DNA of 51,222 bases. Origin: Flavobacteriales bacterium. GTDB lineage: Bacteria > Bacteroidota > Bacteroidia > Flavobacteriales > Flavobacteriaceae. The notes beneath the pieces are model-generated. The model did not search any database. It had not been told where the DNA came from and was given only the letters and a program-made list of their open reading frames with translations. Positions 24,310-32,698 of the stretch are shown here, in pieces (the first letter of the stretch is position 1; each line of letters begins with the position of its first letter). Made by a program: the position numbers and the translations under genes. The stretch spans positions 1 to 51,222 of the forward strand of contig JAHEDS010000009.1 of NCBI GenBank assembly GCA_024641135.1, given 5' to 3'.

Positions 24310-25071
24310 TTACTTTTTAAGAATTATCCCGTTTTCCAAAATCAAATCATACTTATATCCGGCGCCAAAATCTTTGTTTAAAACCACATCACCTTTTATT
24401 GTTAAAACAGAACCTACATCAACTATTTCATCAGAAGTAATAACCAAATCATAATCATCTTGACTTCCGTCTTTTAAATGGATCCAGTTTTTACCCATAA
24501 TGCCTAAATTGATTTTAGTGCATTCACCATCAAGCTGAACAGTTTTTCCTTCGTGTTTTTTCACATTATTTACTAATTCAGAAATCTTTATAGACCCAGC
24601 TTGTCTCACTATATTCTGTTTTGCAGTATTAGAACTTACCGGTTTAACATCTCCACTATTATCTATTTGAGTATTATTTGAGGGAACCGAGCCCGTTTGC
24701 TCGCCATGTCTTGAAGACACTAAATTTCCAACCAGATACAACTCTTCAAAAACCTTATTTAGCGCTTTGCTTTCAAAATTATTTTTTAAGAGACCACCTA
24801 CATAAAAATAAGTTTCACCTATTTTAGCGTCTGTGCTATTTACAGCAATCCAAAATTCTTTGTTGTTTTCTGATACTTTTAAATAAATGTAATTTGCCGT
24901 TGGAACAATCTCATTTATAACTACTGTATGCAACTTCGTTGCCTCAGAATTTGATAATTGCATGCCACTCTCAGGTTTATTAACAACCGGAGAAGGAACC
25001 GTTTTATATTTATCCTTACATGATAAAAACAAAAATATGGTAAGTAAAAAAGTTAATCTAAAAAATCTCAT
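24310..25071 (-). CDS. Lipoprotein with OB-fold-like C-terminal domain
   Basis: 253 residues with a lipoprotein signal peptide (lipobox LFLSC, about residue 18). An N-terminal module (about 45-115; YIYLKVSENNKEFWIAV, KIGETYFYVGG) and a C-terminal module (about 160-253; ISELVNNVKKHEGKTVQLDG, NWIHLKDGS, LTIKGDVVLNKDFG) look like two related small beta-barrels, the second matching the OB-fold type found in exported NrfJ-like proteins. A Ser/Asn/Thr linker joins them. Probably anchored in the outer or inner membrane; ligand unknown. Confidence 0.7.
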   Translation of the reverse strand: MRFFRLTFLLTIFLFLSCKDKYKTVPSPVVNKPESGMQLSNSEATKLHTVVINEIVPTANYIYLKVSENNKEFWIAVNSTDAKIGETYFYVGGLLKNNFESKALNKVFEELYLVGNLVSSRHGEQTGSVPSNNTQIDNSGDVKPVSSNTAKQNIVRQAGSIKISELVNNVKKHEGKTVQLDGECTKINLGIMGKNWIHLKDGSQDDYDLVITSDEIVDVGSVLTIKGDVVLNKDFGAGYKYDLILENGIILKK

Positions 25072-25254
25072 AATTTATTTAATTGTTTAATTAGTTGAAT
25101 TAAAATGGAATAAATACTTCATAATTTACCTTTTGTTTTTACCTCAACCTATTGTAAAGGTAGCAACAAAAATGAACACTTTATAAATTGAATTCCACCA
25201 CAATAGTAGCAAATATTATTTAATAATTTTGTGACAGATATCATGTTAAATCAT

Positions 25255-25290
25255 AAAAAAACCCAACAATAAAATTGTTAGGTTTTAAAT
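25255..25290 (-). terminator. Terminator of the 25313-25849 gene
   Basis: AACCCAACAAT / ATTGTTAGGTTT hairpin with one mismatch, loop of 3, and a T-run on the minus strand, beginning about 25 nt after the stop codon. Confidence 0.65.
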
Positions 25291-25312
25291 ATTGTACAAA
25301 TAATATTATCGA

Positions 25313-25849
25313 TTATTCTTCCACTTCACCCATTTCATCATCAACATGATGCAATTTCATCATTAGTCCAGTAAAATCCCCATAAACTTGTTGGTAAAGT
25401 ATTTTACCATCAGCATCAAAATCAAAAGACTCATATAATCTTATTTGTCCTGTTTTGGCTTCTGTTGAATCAGTTGCTGAAAGCGTAACTTCCCAAGTGC
25501 TATAATGTCTTACCGATCCATCTGGTTTTTTAGTTTCAGAATTAACCCCAGGTAAAAGAACAGGTGGACTTGTCAGTAATTTAAAATCATAATACTTCCA
25601 CATTCTCTTATCATTTTCTATAATTTCATCAAGTGTTAAAGAATCTTTTTCGGCCCCTACACCAGTTTCCAACATTATAAAATCTTTAGAATACATTGAA
25701 TAATCAATGTTTTCATTTTGCCAACCAGTAACATTGGCTAAAACTGTTTGTGAATTTTTTTCGAATGCTTCCTGTGAAGAATTGTCTGCTTTTTCCTGGC
25801 AACCTATAAGAATGATTGCAAAGAATAAAATTAAACTGATTTTTTTCAT
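25313..25849 (-). CDS. Lipoprotein with NTF2/SnoaL-like domain
   Basis: 178 residues with a lipoprotein signal peptide (lipobox LIGC, Cys17). The mature part has an N-terminal helix (SQEAFEKNSQTVLANVTGW), a Met/Tyr-rich segment and a curved sheet pattern (VRHYSTWEVTLSAT, GQIRLYESFDFDADGKI) that resembles NTF2-like folds. No catalytic residues assigned. It has its own promoter: TTG and TTTATTTG at 25928-25899 on the minus strand, 19 nt apart. Confidence 0.65.
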   Translation of the reverse strand: MKKISLILFFAIILIGCQEKADNSSQEAFEKNSQTVLANVTGWQNENIDYSMYSKDFIMLETGVGAEKDSLTLDEIIENDKRMWKYYDFKLLTSPPVLLPGVNSETKKPDGSVRHYSTWEVTLSATDSTEAKTGQIRLYESFDFDADGKILYQQVYGDFTGLMMKLHHVDDEMGEVEE

Positions 25850-25898
25850 AATATTTGATTTTAGTTGGTTATACTCGTTAAAGTTAAGTTTAATTTTT

Positions 25899-25928
25899 CA
25901 AATAAATGAAAAACGCACTGAAAACCAA
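25899..25928 (-). promoter_or_regulatory. Housekeeping-type promoter
   Basis: On the minus strand TTG (25928-25926), 19 nt, TTTATTTG (25906-25899). This matches the Bacteroidota consensus with one mismatch in the -7 box, about 50 nt upstream of the lipoprotein start. Confidence 0.5.
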
Positions 25929-25969
25929 TAAGTTCGCAACTTAATCAAATAAAAATAAAGATGGTAAGT

Positions 25970-26254
25970 TTAGCTAATTTTAAGCTTTTTAACAGGCTGA
26001 TCCTTTTTCTTCAACTCAAGTTTTTCAAGCTCAAGTCTTATTTCCTCGCTACGTTTATTTAGCTGGCTCATCTTTTCATCTCTCACTTTTTGCTTAATAG
26101 CCTTTTCTTCAAGCCTCAATTGCTCTTTTTTAAGTTCAATTTTTAAGGCCTTTTTTTCTTGAACTTTTTCTAATAAAACAGATGCATAGGCATAACCATA
26201 CATGCATAAAAATAATAAGGCAACAATACCTAAAATGACGTAACCGTTTTCCAT
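25970..26254 (-). CDS. Single-span membrane protein with coiled coil
   Basis: 94 residues. One N-terminal membrane helix (about 5-28) is followed by a long Lys/Glu-rich coiled coil (about 30-85; repeated KELK, RLEEK, EKLELKK). N-out topology is likely, with the coil in the cytoplasm. No family recognised. Confidence 0.65.
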   Translation of the reverse strand: MENGYVILGIVALLFLCMYGYAYASVLLEKVQEKKALKIELKKEQLRLEEKAIKQKVRDEKMSQLNKRSEEIRLELEKLELKKKDQPVKKLKIS

Positions 26255-26410
26255 AAGGGTAAGGATTAAATTAATTAATAAAACTACTTTAATTTTACAT
26301 GCCTAAATTTAAAATAGTATAATTTAAAATAAAAGTAAATAAATTGATGTTGTGAATAAAAATTAATAGTTAAATAACTTAAAAAGAAGTTAAAACATAT
26401 TAATAAGTGT

Positions 26411-26445
26411 AAAAACCTTCATTTTTGTTAAAAATGAAGGTTTTT
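26411..26445 (-). terminator. Terminator of the 26489-27259 gene
   Basis: A 16-bp perfect hairpin with a GTT loop (26411-26426 with 26430-26445) flanked by A and T runs, downstream of the stop codon at 26489. Confidence 0.85.
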
Positions 26446-26488
26446 AATTAATAGGTGTAGGTTTTCTTTTTTGACCCGTTTTAAAGTA

Positions 26489-27259
26489 TTATTGGCCACT
26501 CATTTGAGCATTATATACCCAAATTTCGTCCCAAGTATTTTTAAAAGTTACATTATATAAATCTTGCTGGTTCTGCCAAGAGTTTTCACCATTTACTTTA
26601 TTAAAGTTTTCGACCCAATTAACATCTCTGTCAAAATCAGCCCAATTAGGACTAAAAGAAAATGTTGCAATATGTCGTCCAAGATCGCCTTGTCTAAACT
26701 CATTATAATACACGCCCCAAGGGTTTACACCGTCTAATGACTTAACTGTTTTGCTTATTCTTTCAAAAAATGTATTAATACCAGGGGTTGGTCCATCCAT
26801 AACTTCATAATATCTTACAAAAAATATTGGATATTTAGAATTATCATCATCCAACATTTCAGTATTATTGAGTTTTTTATCAGCTGTCCAATATTCAATG
26901 GTTTGAATTTTTTTAATATAAGGCATCACATTATCTCTCCAATCGGCATCATGGCCACCTTCTCCAGGACGAGTATCATTATGTTTAAACATCATCGGCC
27001 CCATTTCCCAAATAATATTACCCGAATTAGGTCCAGATGCAATATTATAAACAGTAGCTTTACTTGGTCCGGATTTATGATAGGTCATATTATGCTTTCG
27101 CATGTTTTCTTGCAAAACTTTAAGCTTTGTGTTGTCAGGCGTTAACATAATATCTTCCCACATTTTATAATCCTTAGATTCATCTTGGGCTTGTACATTA
27201 ATCATGGAGCCAAAAGCAATGGCTACCATACACATTAATAAAATTGAATTTTTAATCAT
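26489..27259 (-). CDS. Secreted hypothetical protein
   Basis: 256 residues with an N-terminal signal peptide (about 1-24, ending VQAQ). The mature protein is rich in Trp, Asn, Asp and Tyr (WEMGPMMFKHND, GVNPWGVYYNEFR, WADFDRDVNWVENF). I recognise no domain or catalytic motif. No T9SS domain and no lipobox, so it is likely periplasmic. A perfect 8-bp-arm palindrome lies 30 nt upstream of the start. Confidence 0.7.
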   Translation of the reverse strand: MIKNSILLMCMVAIAFGSMINVQAQDESKDYKMWEDIMLTPDNTKLKVLQENMRKHNMTYHKSGPSKATVYNIASGPNSGNIIWEMGPMMFKHNDTRPGEGGHDADWRDNVMPYIKKIQTIEYWTADKKLNNTEMLDDDNSKYPIFFVRYYEVMDGPTPGINTFFERISKTVKSLDGVNPWGVYYNEFRQGDLGRHIATFSFSPNWADFDRDVNWVENFNKVNGENSWQNQQDLYNVTFKNTWDEIWVYNAQMSGQ

Positions 27260-27288
27260 AATTAAGAGTTTATTGGTTGGTTAATTAC

Positions 27289-27307
27289 CCATATAATTTT
27301 TATATGG
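27289..27307. promoter_or_regulatory. Palindrome CCATATAA-TTT-TTATATGG
   Basis: Perfect inverted repeat with 8-bp arms, 30 nt upstream of the secreted protein start at 27259. It could be an operator or a leader hairpin of the mRNA. Confidence 0.4.
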
Positions 27308-27480
27308 TGTATGTAAAAAAATAAAGGGGATAATTTTAATATAATAAATGATTAACGCTAATTAATCATTTAAGATAAAGGGTCATCATTTGGAGTCAAT
27401 CAAATATAACAATTTTTTTTATATACTACTGAAAACGAATTGTTTTAATAACAAACTGCTTTAGAAGGAATTATTAAAAT

Positions 27481-27512
27481 AAAAAAGCCTCTCAAAATTG
27501 AGAGGCTTTTTT
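27481..27512 (-). terminator. Terminator of the rhodanese/thioredoxin operon
   Basis: AAAAAAGCCTCTCAA pairs perfectly with TTGAGAGGCTTTTTT; the T-run on the minus strand starts 4 nt after the stop codon at 27516. Confidence 0.88.
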
Positions 27513-27515
27513 ATT

Positions 27516-27905
27516 TTAATAATTAATTTCCATGCCTTCATGCTCCCATTCCAAAATGCCTCCTTTTAAATTGTAGACTTTTTGAAATCCAGCTTCTATT
27601 AATTTTTCAGAACAATCTCTACTTCTTTTGCCACTGCGACAATACAAAATTACAGGTTTTTTCTTGTCCAATATTTTAAGGTCCTCATCTAAAGTCGGCG
27701 AATAATAATCTATGTTTTGTGCATTAGCAATAAAACCCGATTCATATTCCTCTAGTGTTCTAACATCTACAAGTTGTACATCATCAACTTTTAGTAATGA
27801 TTGCATTTCTTCCACAGAAATATCCTTTAATCCAGTATCTAACTGGCCTTTACAACCACTTACTGAAAATAAAATAAGACCTAAAACAAATAATAATTTT
27901 TTCAT
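27516..27905 (-). CDS. Rhodanese-domain lipoprotein
   Basis: 129 residues with a lipoprotein signal peptide (lipobox VSGC, Cys18), then one rhodanese domain (about 30-128) with the loop YCRSGKRS, so the catalytic Cys is present. Exported sulfurtransferase, probably accepting sulfane sulfur in the periplasm. It follows a cytoplasmic-type rhodanese by 12 nt. The two are 40-50% alike by eye, suggesting an internal duplication with different locations. Confidence 0.88.
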   Translation of the reverse strand: MKKLLFVLGLILFSVSGCKGQLDTGLKDISVEEMQSLLKVDDVQLVDVRTLEEYESGFIANAQNIDYYSPTLDEDLKILDKKKPVILYCRSGKRSRDCSEKLIEAGFQKVYNLKGGILEWEHEGMEINY

Positions 27906-27917
27906 ATTAATAATTAA

Positions 27918-28226
27918 TTAAATTATTTCACCTTGCCATTGCATCATTCCACCAACAAGATTATAGGCATTTTTAAACCCTAATTGACCCATAATCTTAC
28001 ACGCTTGGCCACTTCTGTTTCCAGATCTACAATATACATAATAGTTTTTATTTTTATCTAGCTTTTCAATTTCAGCTATAAAATCATGTCCTCTGTAAAA
28101 ATCTAGGTGAATAGCGTTTGGAATAATTCCATATGAAACCTCGTTATCCGTTCTAACATCTATAATAACAGCTTTATCATCATTTTCAAGCTGTTCCACC
28201 CATTCATGTTGTGTTAAATCTTCCAT
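27918..28226 (-). CDS. Single-domain rhodanese, cytoplasmic
   Basis: 102 residues from ATG 28226 (a TTG at 28247 would add seven residues). One rhodanese domain with IDVRTDNEVSYG and the catalytic loop YCRSGNRS. No signal peptide. It lies 77 nt after the redoxin gene. Confidence 0.88.
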   Translation of the reverse strand: MEDLTQHEWVEQLENDDKAVIIDVRTDNEVSYGIIPNAIHLDFYRGHDFIAEIEKLDKNKNYYVYCRSGNRSGQACKIMGQLGFKNAYNLVGGMMQWQGEII

Positions 28227-28303
28227 TTTAAAAATTTTAAGCGACAAAAATAATATATCTTCATTACTTTTTATATAAAAATAATGGTTTGCCTATTTTA
28301 TAA

Positions 28304-28918
28304 TCAAACTTTTATGGAACATCCAATAGCCTTAGTTTCTTTTTGTTTAATCTCTTCTCCCCTTAATAAAGCATCAACCGCGTCCTCAACATATCTAGTT
28401 TTTACTGCAGAAGCATCCTTATAATTATCATCTATAGTACCTATATATTTAACGACATTACCTTGTTTGGTTTTTTGTAGCACATACATGTGAGGTGTTT
28501 TAGTTGCACCAAATTTTGGATACACGTTTTGTCCCTCATCAACTAAATAAGGAAATGTGAAACCTTTTTCTTTAGCCCTTTGCTGCATGGCAGTATAACT
28601 ATCGCCGGGTTGGACAAGAGGATTATTGGGATTAATTGCAATTACAGGATACCCTTTTGATGCATATTTTTTGTCTAGGCCAATAATTCTGTCTTCATAT
28701 GCAATGGCAAATGGACATGTGTTGCAGGTAAAAGTTATAATAAATCCTTTGGCATCTTTAAAATCTGAAAGAGAAATTATTTTACCATCGATATTTTGTA
28801 ATTCAAAATCGGAAACTACATCTCCTATTTTGTAACCTGAATCTTTAACGATATCTTGGTTTGTGAAATCGCTAATAAACGCAATCATCATGATTGATAA
28901 TAAAACCGGTGTTTTCAT
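28304..28918 (-). CDS. Thioredoxin-fold redoxin, exported
   Basis: 204 residues with a probable signal peptide (1-20) and an AhpC/TSA-type thioredoxin domain. It has GDVVSDFELQNIDGK at the start, a CNTCPFA redox motif, and the cis-proline segment TKTPHMYVL. A C-terminal Cys (GCSIKV) is also present. It starts 6 nt after the TlpA-like lipoprotein, clearly the same operon. Likely a periplasmic thiol-disulfide or peroxide-detoxifying protein. Confidence 0.85.
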   Translation of the reverse strand: MKTPVLLSIMMIAFISDFTNQDIVKDSGYKIGDVVSDFELQNIDGKIISLSDFKDAKGFIITFTCNTCPFAIAYEDRIIGLDKKYASKGYPVIAINPNNPLVQPGDSYTAMQQRAKEKGFTFPYLVDEGQNVYPKFGATKTPHMYVLQKTKQGNVVKYIGTIDDNYKDASAVKTRYVEDAVDALLRGEEIKQKETKAIGCSIKV

Positions 28919-28924
28919 AAGCTA

Positions 28925-29473
28925 TTATTTTAAAAATTTAAGTGTTTCCATTTCTAAACCCTCATAGGTAAATGGCTGTTCAAAAAATTTAGACTCGTTA
29001 TTTTTATATATGATTGTGGCTGGTATAGAACCGGACCAATCTGGATTAACCAACGGTATCCAAGTATTCATATCGACATCGTCCAACGCAATAACCTTTG
29101 ATTTTAAATGATGCTCTAAAATAAAAGGTTTCAGTTTTGTTTCATATAAATGAGGAAAATCCAAACTCACCAAAATAACTTCAATATTTTTATTACTGTA
29201 TTCCTTATTTAGTTTTTCAAAAAAAGGCAATTCTTTTATGCACGGGGCGCACCACGTGGCCCAAAAATTTATCACATAAACCTTATCATCTTGTCGGTTT
29301 AAATACTTTTTAAAACCACTAAAGTTATATATTTCAAGATTAACACTTTCCGTATTAATAGTATCATTTATTTTTAGCTCAACCGAACTGTCTTGCTCTC
29401 TATTATTAGATTGTTTACTATCCTTACAACTAGTAAAAATGAGCACAAAAAGTATTATCCAAGTATATTTCAT
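28925..29473 (-). CDS. TlpA-like thioredoxin lipoprotein
   Basis: 182 residues with a lipoprotein signal peptide (lipobox IFTSC) and a TlpA/ResA-like thioredoxin domain with WCAPC and cis-proline GSIPATIIY. It is the first gene of the thioredoxin-rhodanese operon and divergent from the tryptophan operon. Role: membrane-tethered disulfide reduction. Confidence 0.87.
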   Translation of the reverse strand: MKYTWIILFVLIFTSCKDSKQSNNREQDSSVELKINDTINTESVNLEIYNFSGFKKYLNRQDDKVYVINFWATWCAPCIKELPFFEKLNKEYSNKNIEVILVSLDFPHLYETKLKPFILEHHLKSKVIALDDVDMNTWIPLVNPDWSGSIPATIIYKNNESKFFEQPFTYEGLEMETLKFLK

Positions 29474-29547
29474 AGTTATAAATTTAATTATTACTTATTT
29501 ATAAAATGCCCGTTTAACATATTTTTAAATAAAAATTTAAAAACTTA

Positions 29548-29578
29548 TTGTGTAATTATATTTTCATTTCTATATTTG
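29548..29578 (+). promoter_or_regulatory. Promoter of the trp operon
   Basis: TTG (29548-29550), 20 nt, TATATTTG (29571-29578), a full match to the Bacteroidota housekeeping consensus, 15 nt ahead of the leader peptide start. Confidence 0.75.
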
Positions 29579-29593
29579 ACCGAAATACAAATT

Positions 29594-29650
29594 ATGAACA
29601 TAATTTTAAATATTACTTGGTGGTGGTGCTTTCAGAAATTAATTTCGTGA
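29594..29650 (+). CDS. trpL: Trp operon leader peptide
   Basis: An 18-residue frame, MNIILNITWWWCFQKLIS, with three consecutive Trp codons at residues 9-11, followed by a strong terminator and trpE. This is the classic arrangement of ribosome-mediated attenuation: low Trp-tRNA stalls the ribosome at the Trp codons and keeps the terminator from forming. The stop codon region TCGTGAA (29645-29651) can pair with TTCACGA (29700-29706) in the terminator loop and arm, and a ribosome at the stop would mask it. Confidence 0.9.
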   Translation: MNIILNITWWWCFQKLIS

Positions 29651-29684
29651 AGTAGTCGCTTAGTATATTTAAAAATTAAAATAT

Positions 29685-29718
29685 AAAAAAGGCTTGTCAT
29701 TCACGACAAGCCTTTTTT
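29685..29718 (+). terminator. Trp attenuator terminator
   Basis: AAAAAAGGCTTGTC and GACAAGCCTTTTTT form a 14-bp stem with loop ATTCAC, then a T-run, 12 nt before trpE. It sits between trpL and trpE and so acts as an attenuator rather than an end-of-operon terminator. Confidence 0.92.
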
Positions 29719-29729
29719 AATGAATACAA

Positions 29730-31133
29730 ATGAAAACATTTAACTTATATACCCATTACAAAAAAATTCTTGCAGACACCATTACCCCTGTAAGCATTTA
29801 TTTAAAAATTAGAGATAACTACCCAAACAGCATTCTACTTGAAAGTAGTGATTATCATGCTAATGATAATAGTTTTTCTTATATATGTTTTAACCCTATT
29901 GCTTCAATAAAAGTTGAAAACGAAACCATTTTTCAAACATTCCCAGATGGTAGCTCTAGCAGTTTAGAGATTTCTAAAGACGTGAATGTAACCGAGCAAA
30001 TTCATCAGTTTACAAAACGATTCGAAGTTAAATCTGAAACGGCATTTAAGTTTATTAATAATGGTATTTTTGGATATATAGCCTATGATGCTGTCCGATA
30101 TTTCGAAGATATAGAAATCTCTAAAAAAGATAATTCAGTAAACATACCAGATATTTACTACGCTGTTTACCAAAACATAATAGCAATAAATCATCATAAA
30201 AATGAAGCCTATATTTTTGCTCATTGTTATGAAAACGAAAGTAACATTGATAGTATCTTTCAACTTATAAAGGCAAGAAACTTTGCCTCTTACAACTTTT
30301 CAGCCAAAGGAGAAATAGAATCAAATTTAAAAGATGAGGAATACAAAAACCATGTCAATTTAGCTAAAAAACATTGTGCCCGAGGTGATGTCTTTCAATT
30401 AGTATTATCAAAAAGTTTTTCACAAGAATTTAAAGGTGATGAGTTTAATGTATACCGTGCCTTAAGAAGTATAAACCCTTCTCCTTATTTGTTTTATTTT
30501 GATTATGGAAATTTTAAAATTTTTGGTAGTTCTCCAGAAGCACAGTTAATTGTAAGTAATGGAAAAGCTGAAATTCATCCTATTGCCGGTACATTTAAGC
30601 GTACTGGTAACGATTTAAAAGATGCCGAATTAGCAAAACAATTAAAAATTGATGACAAAGAAAATGCAGAACATGTTATGTTAGTCGATTTGGCAAGAAA
30701 TGACTTAAGCAGAAACGGAAGTCAGGTAACAGTTGATACATACAGAGAAGTTCAATTTTTTTCTCATGTTATTCATTTAGTAAGTAAAGTAACAGGAGAA
30801 AAACATAAAAATGTTTCTACAATGCAAGTAGTAGCCGATACTTTTCCGGCAGGAACCTTGAGTGGAGCTCCAAAACACAGAGCCATGCAACTTATTGAAA
30901 AATACGAAAAAACAGGTCGCTCTTTTTATGGAGGTGCCATAGGTTTTATGGATTTTGAAGGGAATTTCAATCATGCAATCATGATTAGAACATTTTTAAG
31001 TAAGAATCACAAATTACATTGGCAAGCAGGTGCGGGTATTGTTTCAAAATCAAATCCTGGAACAGAATTACAAGAAGTATATAATAAATTAGGTGCCTTA
31101 ACTAAGGCCATTGAAATAGCAGAAAATATTTAA
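29730..31133 (+). CDS. trpE: Anthranilate synthase component I
   Basis: 467 residues, converting chorismate with ammonia or glutamine to anthranilate together with TrpG. The tryptophan feedback element LLES (residues about 27-30, in ILLESSDYHA) is present, so the enzyme should be feedback-inhibited. Chorismate-binding core motifs HPIAGTFKRT and PAGTLSGAPKHRAM are intact. First structural gene of trpEGDCFBA, with 1 nt between its stop and trpG. Confidence 0.96.
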   Translation: MKTFNLYTHYKKILADTITPVSIYLKIRDNYPNSILLESSDYHANDNSFSYICFNPIASIKVENETIFQTFPDGSSSSLEISKDVNVTEQIHQFTKRFEVKSETAFKFINNGIFGYIAYDAVRYFEDIEISKKDNSVNIPDIYYAVYQNIIAINHHKNEAYIFAHCYENESNIDSIFQLIKARNFASYNFSAKGEIESNLKDEEYKNHVNLAKKHCARGDVFQLVLSKSFSQEFKGDEFNVYRALRSINPSPYLFYFDYGNFKIFGSSPEAQLIVSNGKAEIHPIAGTFKRTGNDLKDAELAKQLKIDDKENAEHVMLVDLARNDLSRNGSQVTVDTYREVQFFSHVIHLVSKVTGEKHKNVSTMQVVADTFPAGTLSGAPKHRAMQLIEKYEKTGRSFYGGAIGFMDFEGNFNHAIMIRTFLSKNHKLHWQAGAGIVSKSNPGTELQEVYNKLGALTKAIEIAENI

Positions 31134-31134
31134 A

Positions 31135-31701
31135 ATGACAAAAATATTAGTGATAGATAATTATGATAGTTTCACCTATAATCTGGTACATTATTTAGAA
31201 GATTTAGATTGTGAAGTCACTGTAGTTAGAAATGATAAATTAACATTAGATGATGTTGAGTCTTTTGAAAAAATCGTATTATCTCCAGGTCCAGGAATTC
31301 CTGATGAGGCCGGTTTATTAAAGCCAATTATTGAAAGGTATGCACCTACTAAAAGTATTTTAGGAGTTTGTTTAGGTCAACAAGCTATTGGCGAAGTTTT
31401 TGGTGCTAAACTTATAAATCTAGATAATGTTTATCATGGTGTTGCTACAAAAGTTACTATTACAGTAGATGATGAACCTTTATTTAATGGTTTAGAAAAA
31501 GAAATTGAAGTAGGTCGTTACCATTCATGGGTTGTAAGTCCGGAATTACCAGACGTTTTAGAAGTTACGTCTGTTGATGAAAATGGACAAATCATGTCGT
31601 TGCGCCATAAAGTATATGATGTAAAAGGGGTACAATACCATCCGGAATCGGTACTTACGCCTCAAGGTAAACAAATTCTTAAAAACTGGATAAATTCTTA
31701 A
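31135..31701 (+). CDS. trpG: Anthranilate synthase component II (glutamine amidotransferase)
   Basis: 188 residues, a class I glutaminase supplying ammonia to TrpE. Catalytic Cys in GVCLGQQA, His and Glu in QYHPES. Not fused to trpD or trpE. Packed between trpE and trpD with gaps of 1 and 3 nt. Confidence 0.96.
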   Translation: MTKILVIDNYDSFTYNLVHYLEDLDCEVTVVRNDKLTLDDVESFEKIVLSPGPGIPDEAGLLKPIIERYAPTKSILGVCLGQQAIGEVFGAKLINLDNVYHGVATKVTITVDDEPLFNGLEKEIEVGRYHSWVVSPELPDVLEVTSVDENGQIMSLRHKVYDVKGVQYHPESVLTPQGKQILKNWINS

Positions 31702-31704
31702 GCG

Positions 31705-32697
31705 ATGAAACAGCTATTAAACAGACTTATAAATCACGAAAGCATTTCAAGCGAAGAAGCTAAACAGGCCTTAGTAAATATATCAAATGGTATGTATAAT
31801 CAAAGTCAAATTGCTTCGTTTTTGACGGTTTACATGATGCGTAATATTACACTTGATGAGTTAAGAGGATTTAGAGATGCCCTTTTAGAATTATGTATTC
31901 CCATTGATTTAGAAGAATTTAATGCCATTGATTTATGCGGAACTGGAGGTGATGGAAAGGACACTTTTAATATTTCTACACTAGCTTCTTTTGTAACTGC
32001 AGGCGCTGGTGTTAAAGTTGCAAAACACGGAAATTACGGCGTATCATCAGCTTGTGGGTCTTCAAATGTTATGGAATATTTAGGAATTAAATTTTCAAAT
32101 AATGAAGATTTCTTAAAACGTTCTATTGATCGAGCTGGCATATGTGTACTTCATGCCCCTTTATTTCATCCAGCTATGAAAAATGTTGGTCCTATTAGAC
32201 GCGAATTAGGTGTAAAAACTTTTTTTAATATGTTGGGACCCATGGTGAATCCTTCTTTTCCAAAAAATCAGATGGTAGGCGTATTTAATTTGGAATTACT
32301 ACGCTTGTATGGTTATTTATATCAAAATACCGATAAAAATTATTCCATTGTCCATGCTTTAGATGGTTATGATGAAATTTCGCTTACCGGAAAAACAAAA
32401 GTAATTTCTAATCACTCCGAAACTATGTTTTCCCCGGAAGACTTAGGCGTTTCTCAGATTAAACAAGAGGCAATTTTTGGCGGAAGTACAGTTGAAGAAT
32501 CTGCAAAAATTTTTATGAACGTTATTAAAGGCAAAGGTACCGAAGCTCAAAACAATGTGGTTTGTGCCAATTCTGGTTTGGCAATAGCCACAACTAAGAA
32601 AATTGAACACAATAAAGGATTTGAACTAGCTAAAGAATCTTTACTTTCTGGAAAAGGACTAAAAGCATTACAAACTATTCAAGATCTAAGTAAATAA
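31705..32697 (+). CDS. trpD: Anthranilate phosphoribosyltransferase
   Basis: 330 residues, transferring phosphoribosyl from PRPP to anthranilate. PRPP loop CGTGGDGKDTFNIST and KHGNYGVSSACGSSN are present; the second departs from the enterobacterial KHGNR form, as in other Bacteroidota. It starts 3 nt after trpG. Confidence 0.96.
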   Translation: MKQLLNRLINHESISSEEAKQALVNISNGMYNQSQIASFLTVYMMRNITLDELRGFRDALLELCIPIDLEEFNAIDLCGTGGDGKDTFNISTLASFVTAGAGVKVAKHGNYGVSSACGSSNVMEYLGIKFSNNEDFLKRSIDRAGICVLHAPLFHPAMKNVGPIRRELGVKTFFNMLGPMVNPSFPKNQMVGVFNLELLRLYGYLYQNTDKNYSIVHALDGYDEISLTGKTKVISNHSETMFSPEDLGVSQIKQEAIFGGSTVEESAKIFMNVIKGKGTEAQNNVVCANSGLAIATTKKIEHNKGFELAKESLLSGKGLKALQTIQDLSK

Positions 32698-32698
32698 T

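Noticed and set aside
25231-25245. Fourth Crp/Fnr-like site GTGAC-AGAT-ATCATG
   Set aside because: One arm has a mismatch, and neither direction has a -7 element at the 24-nt distance shared by the other three promoters.
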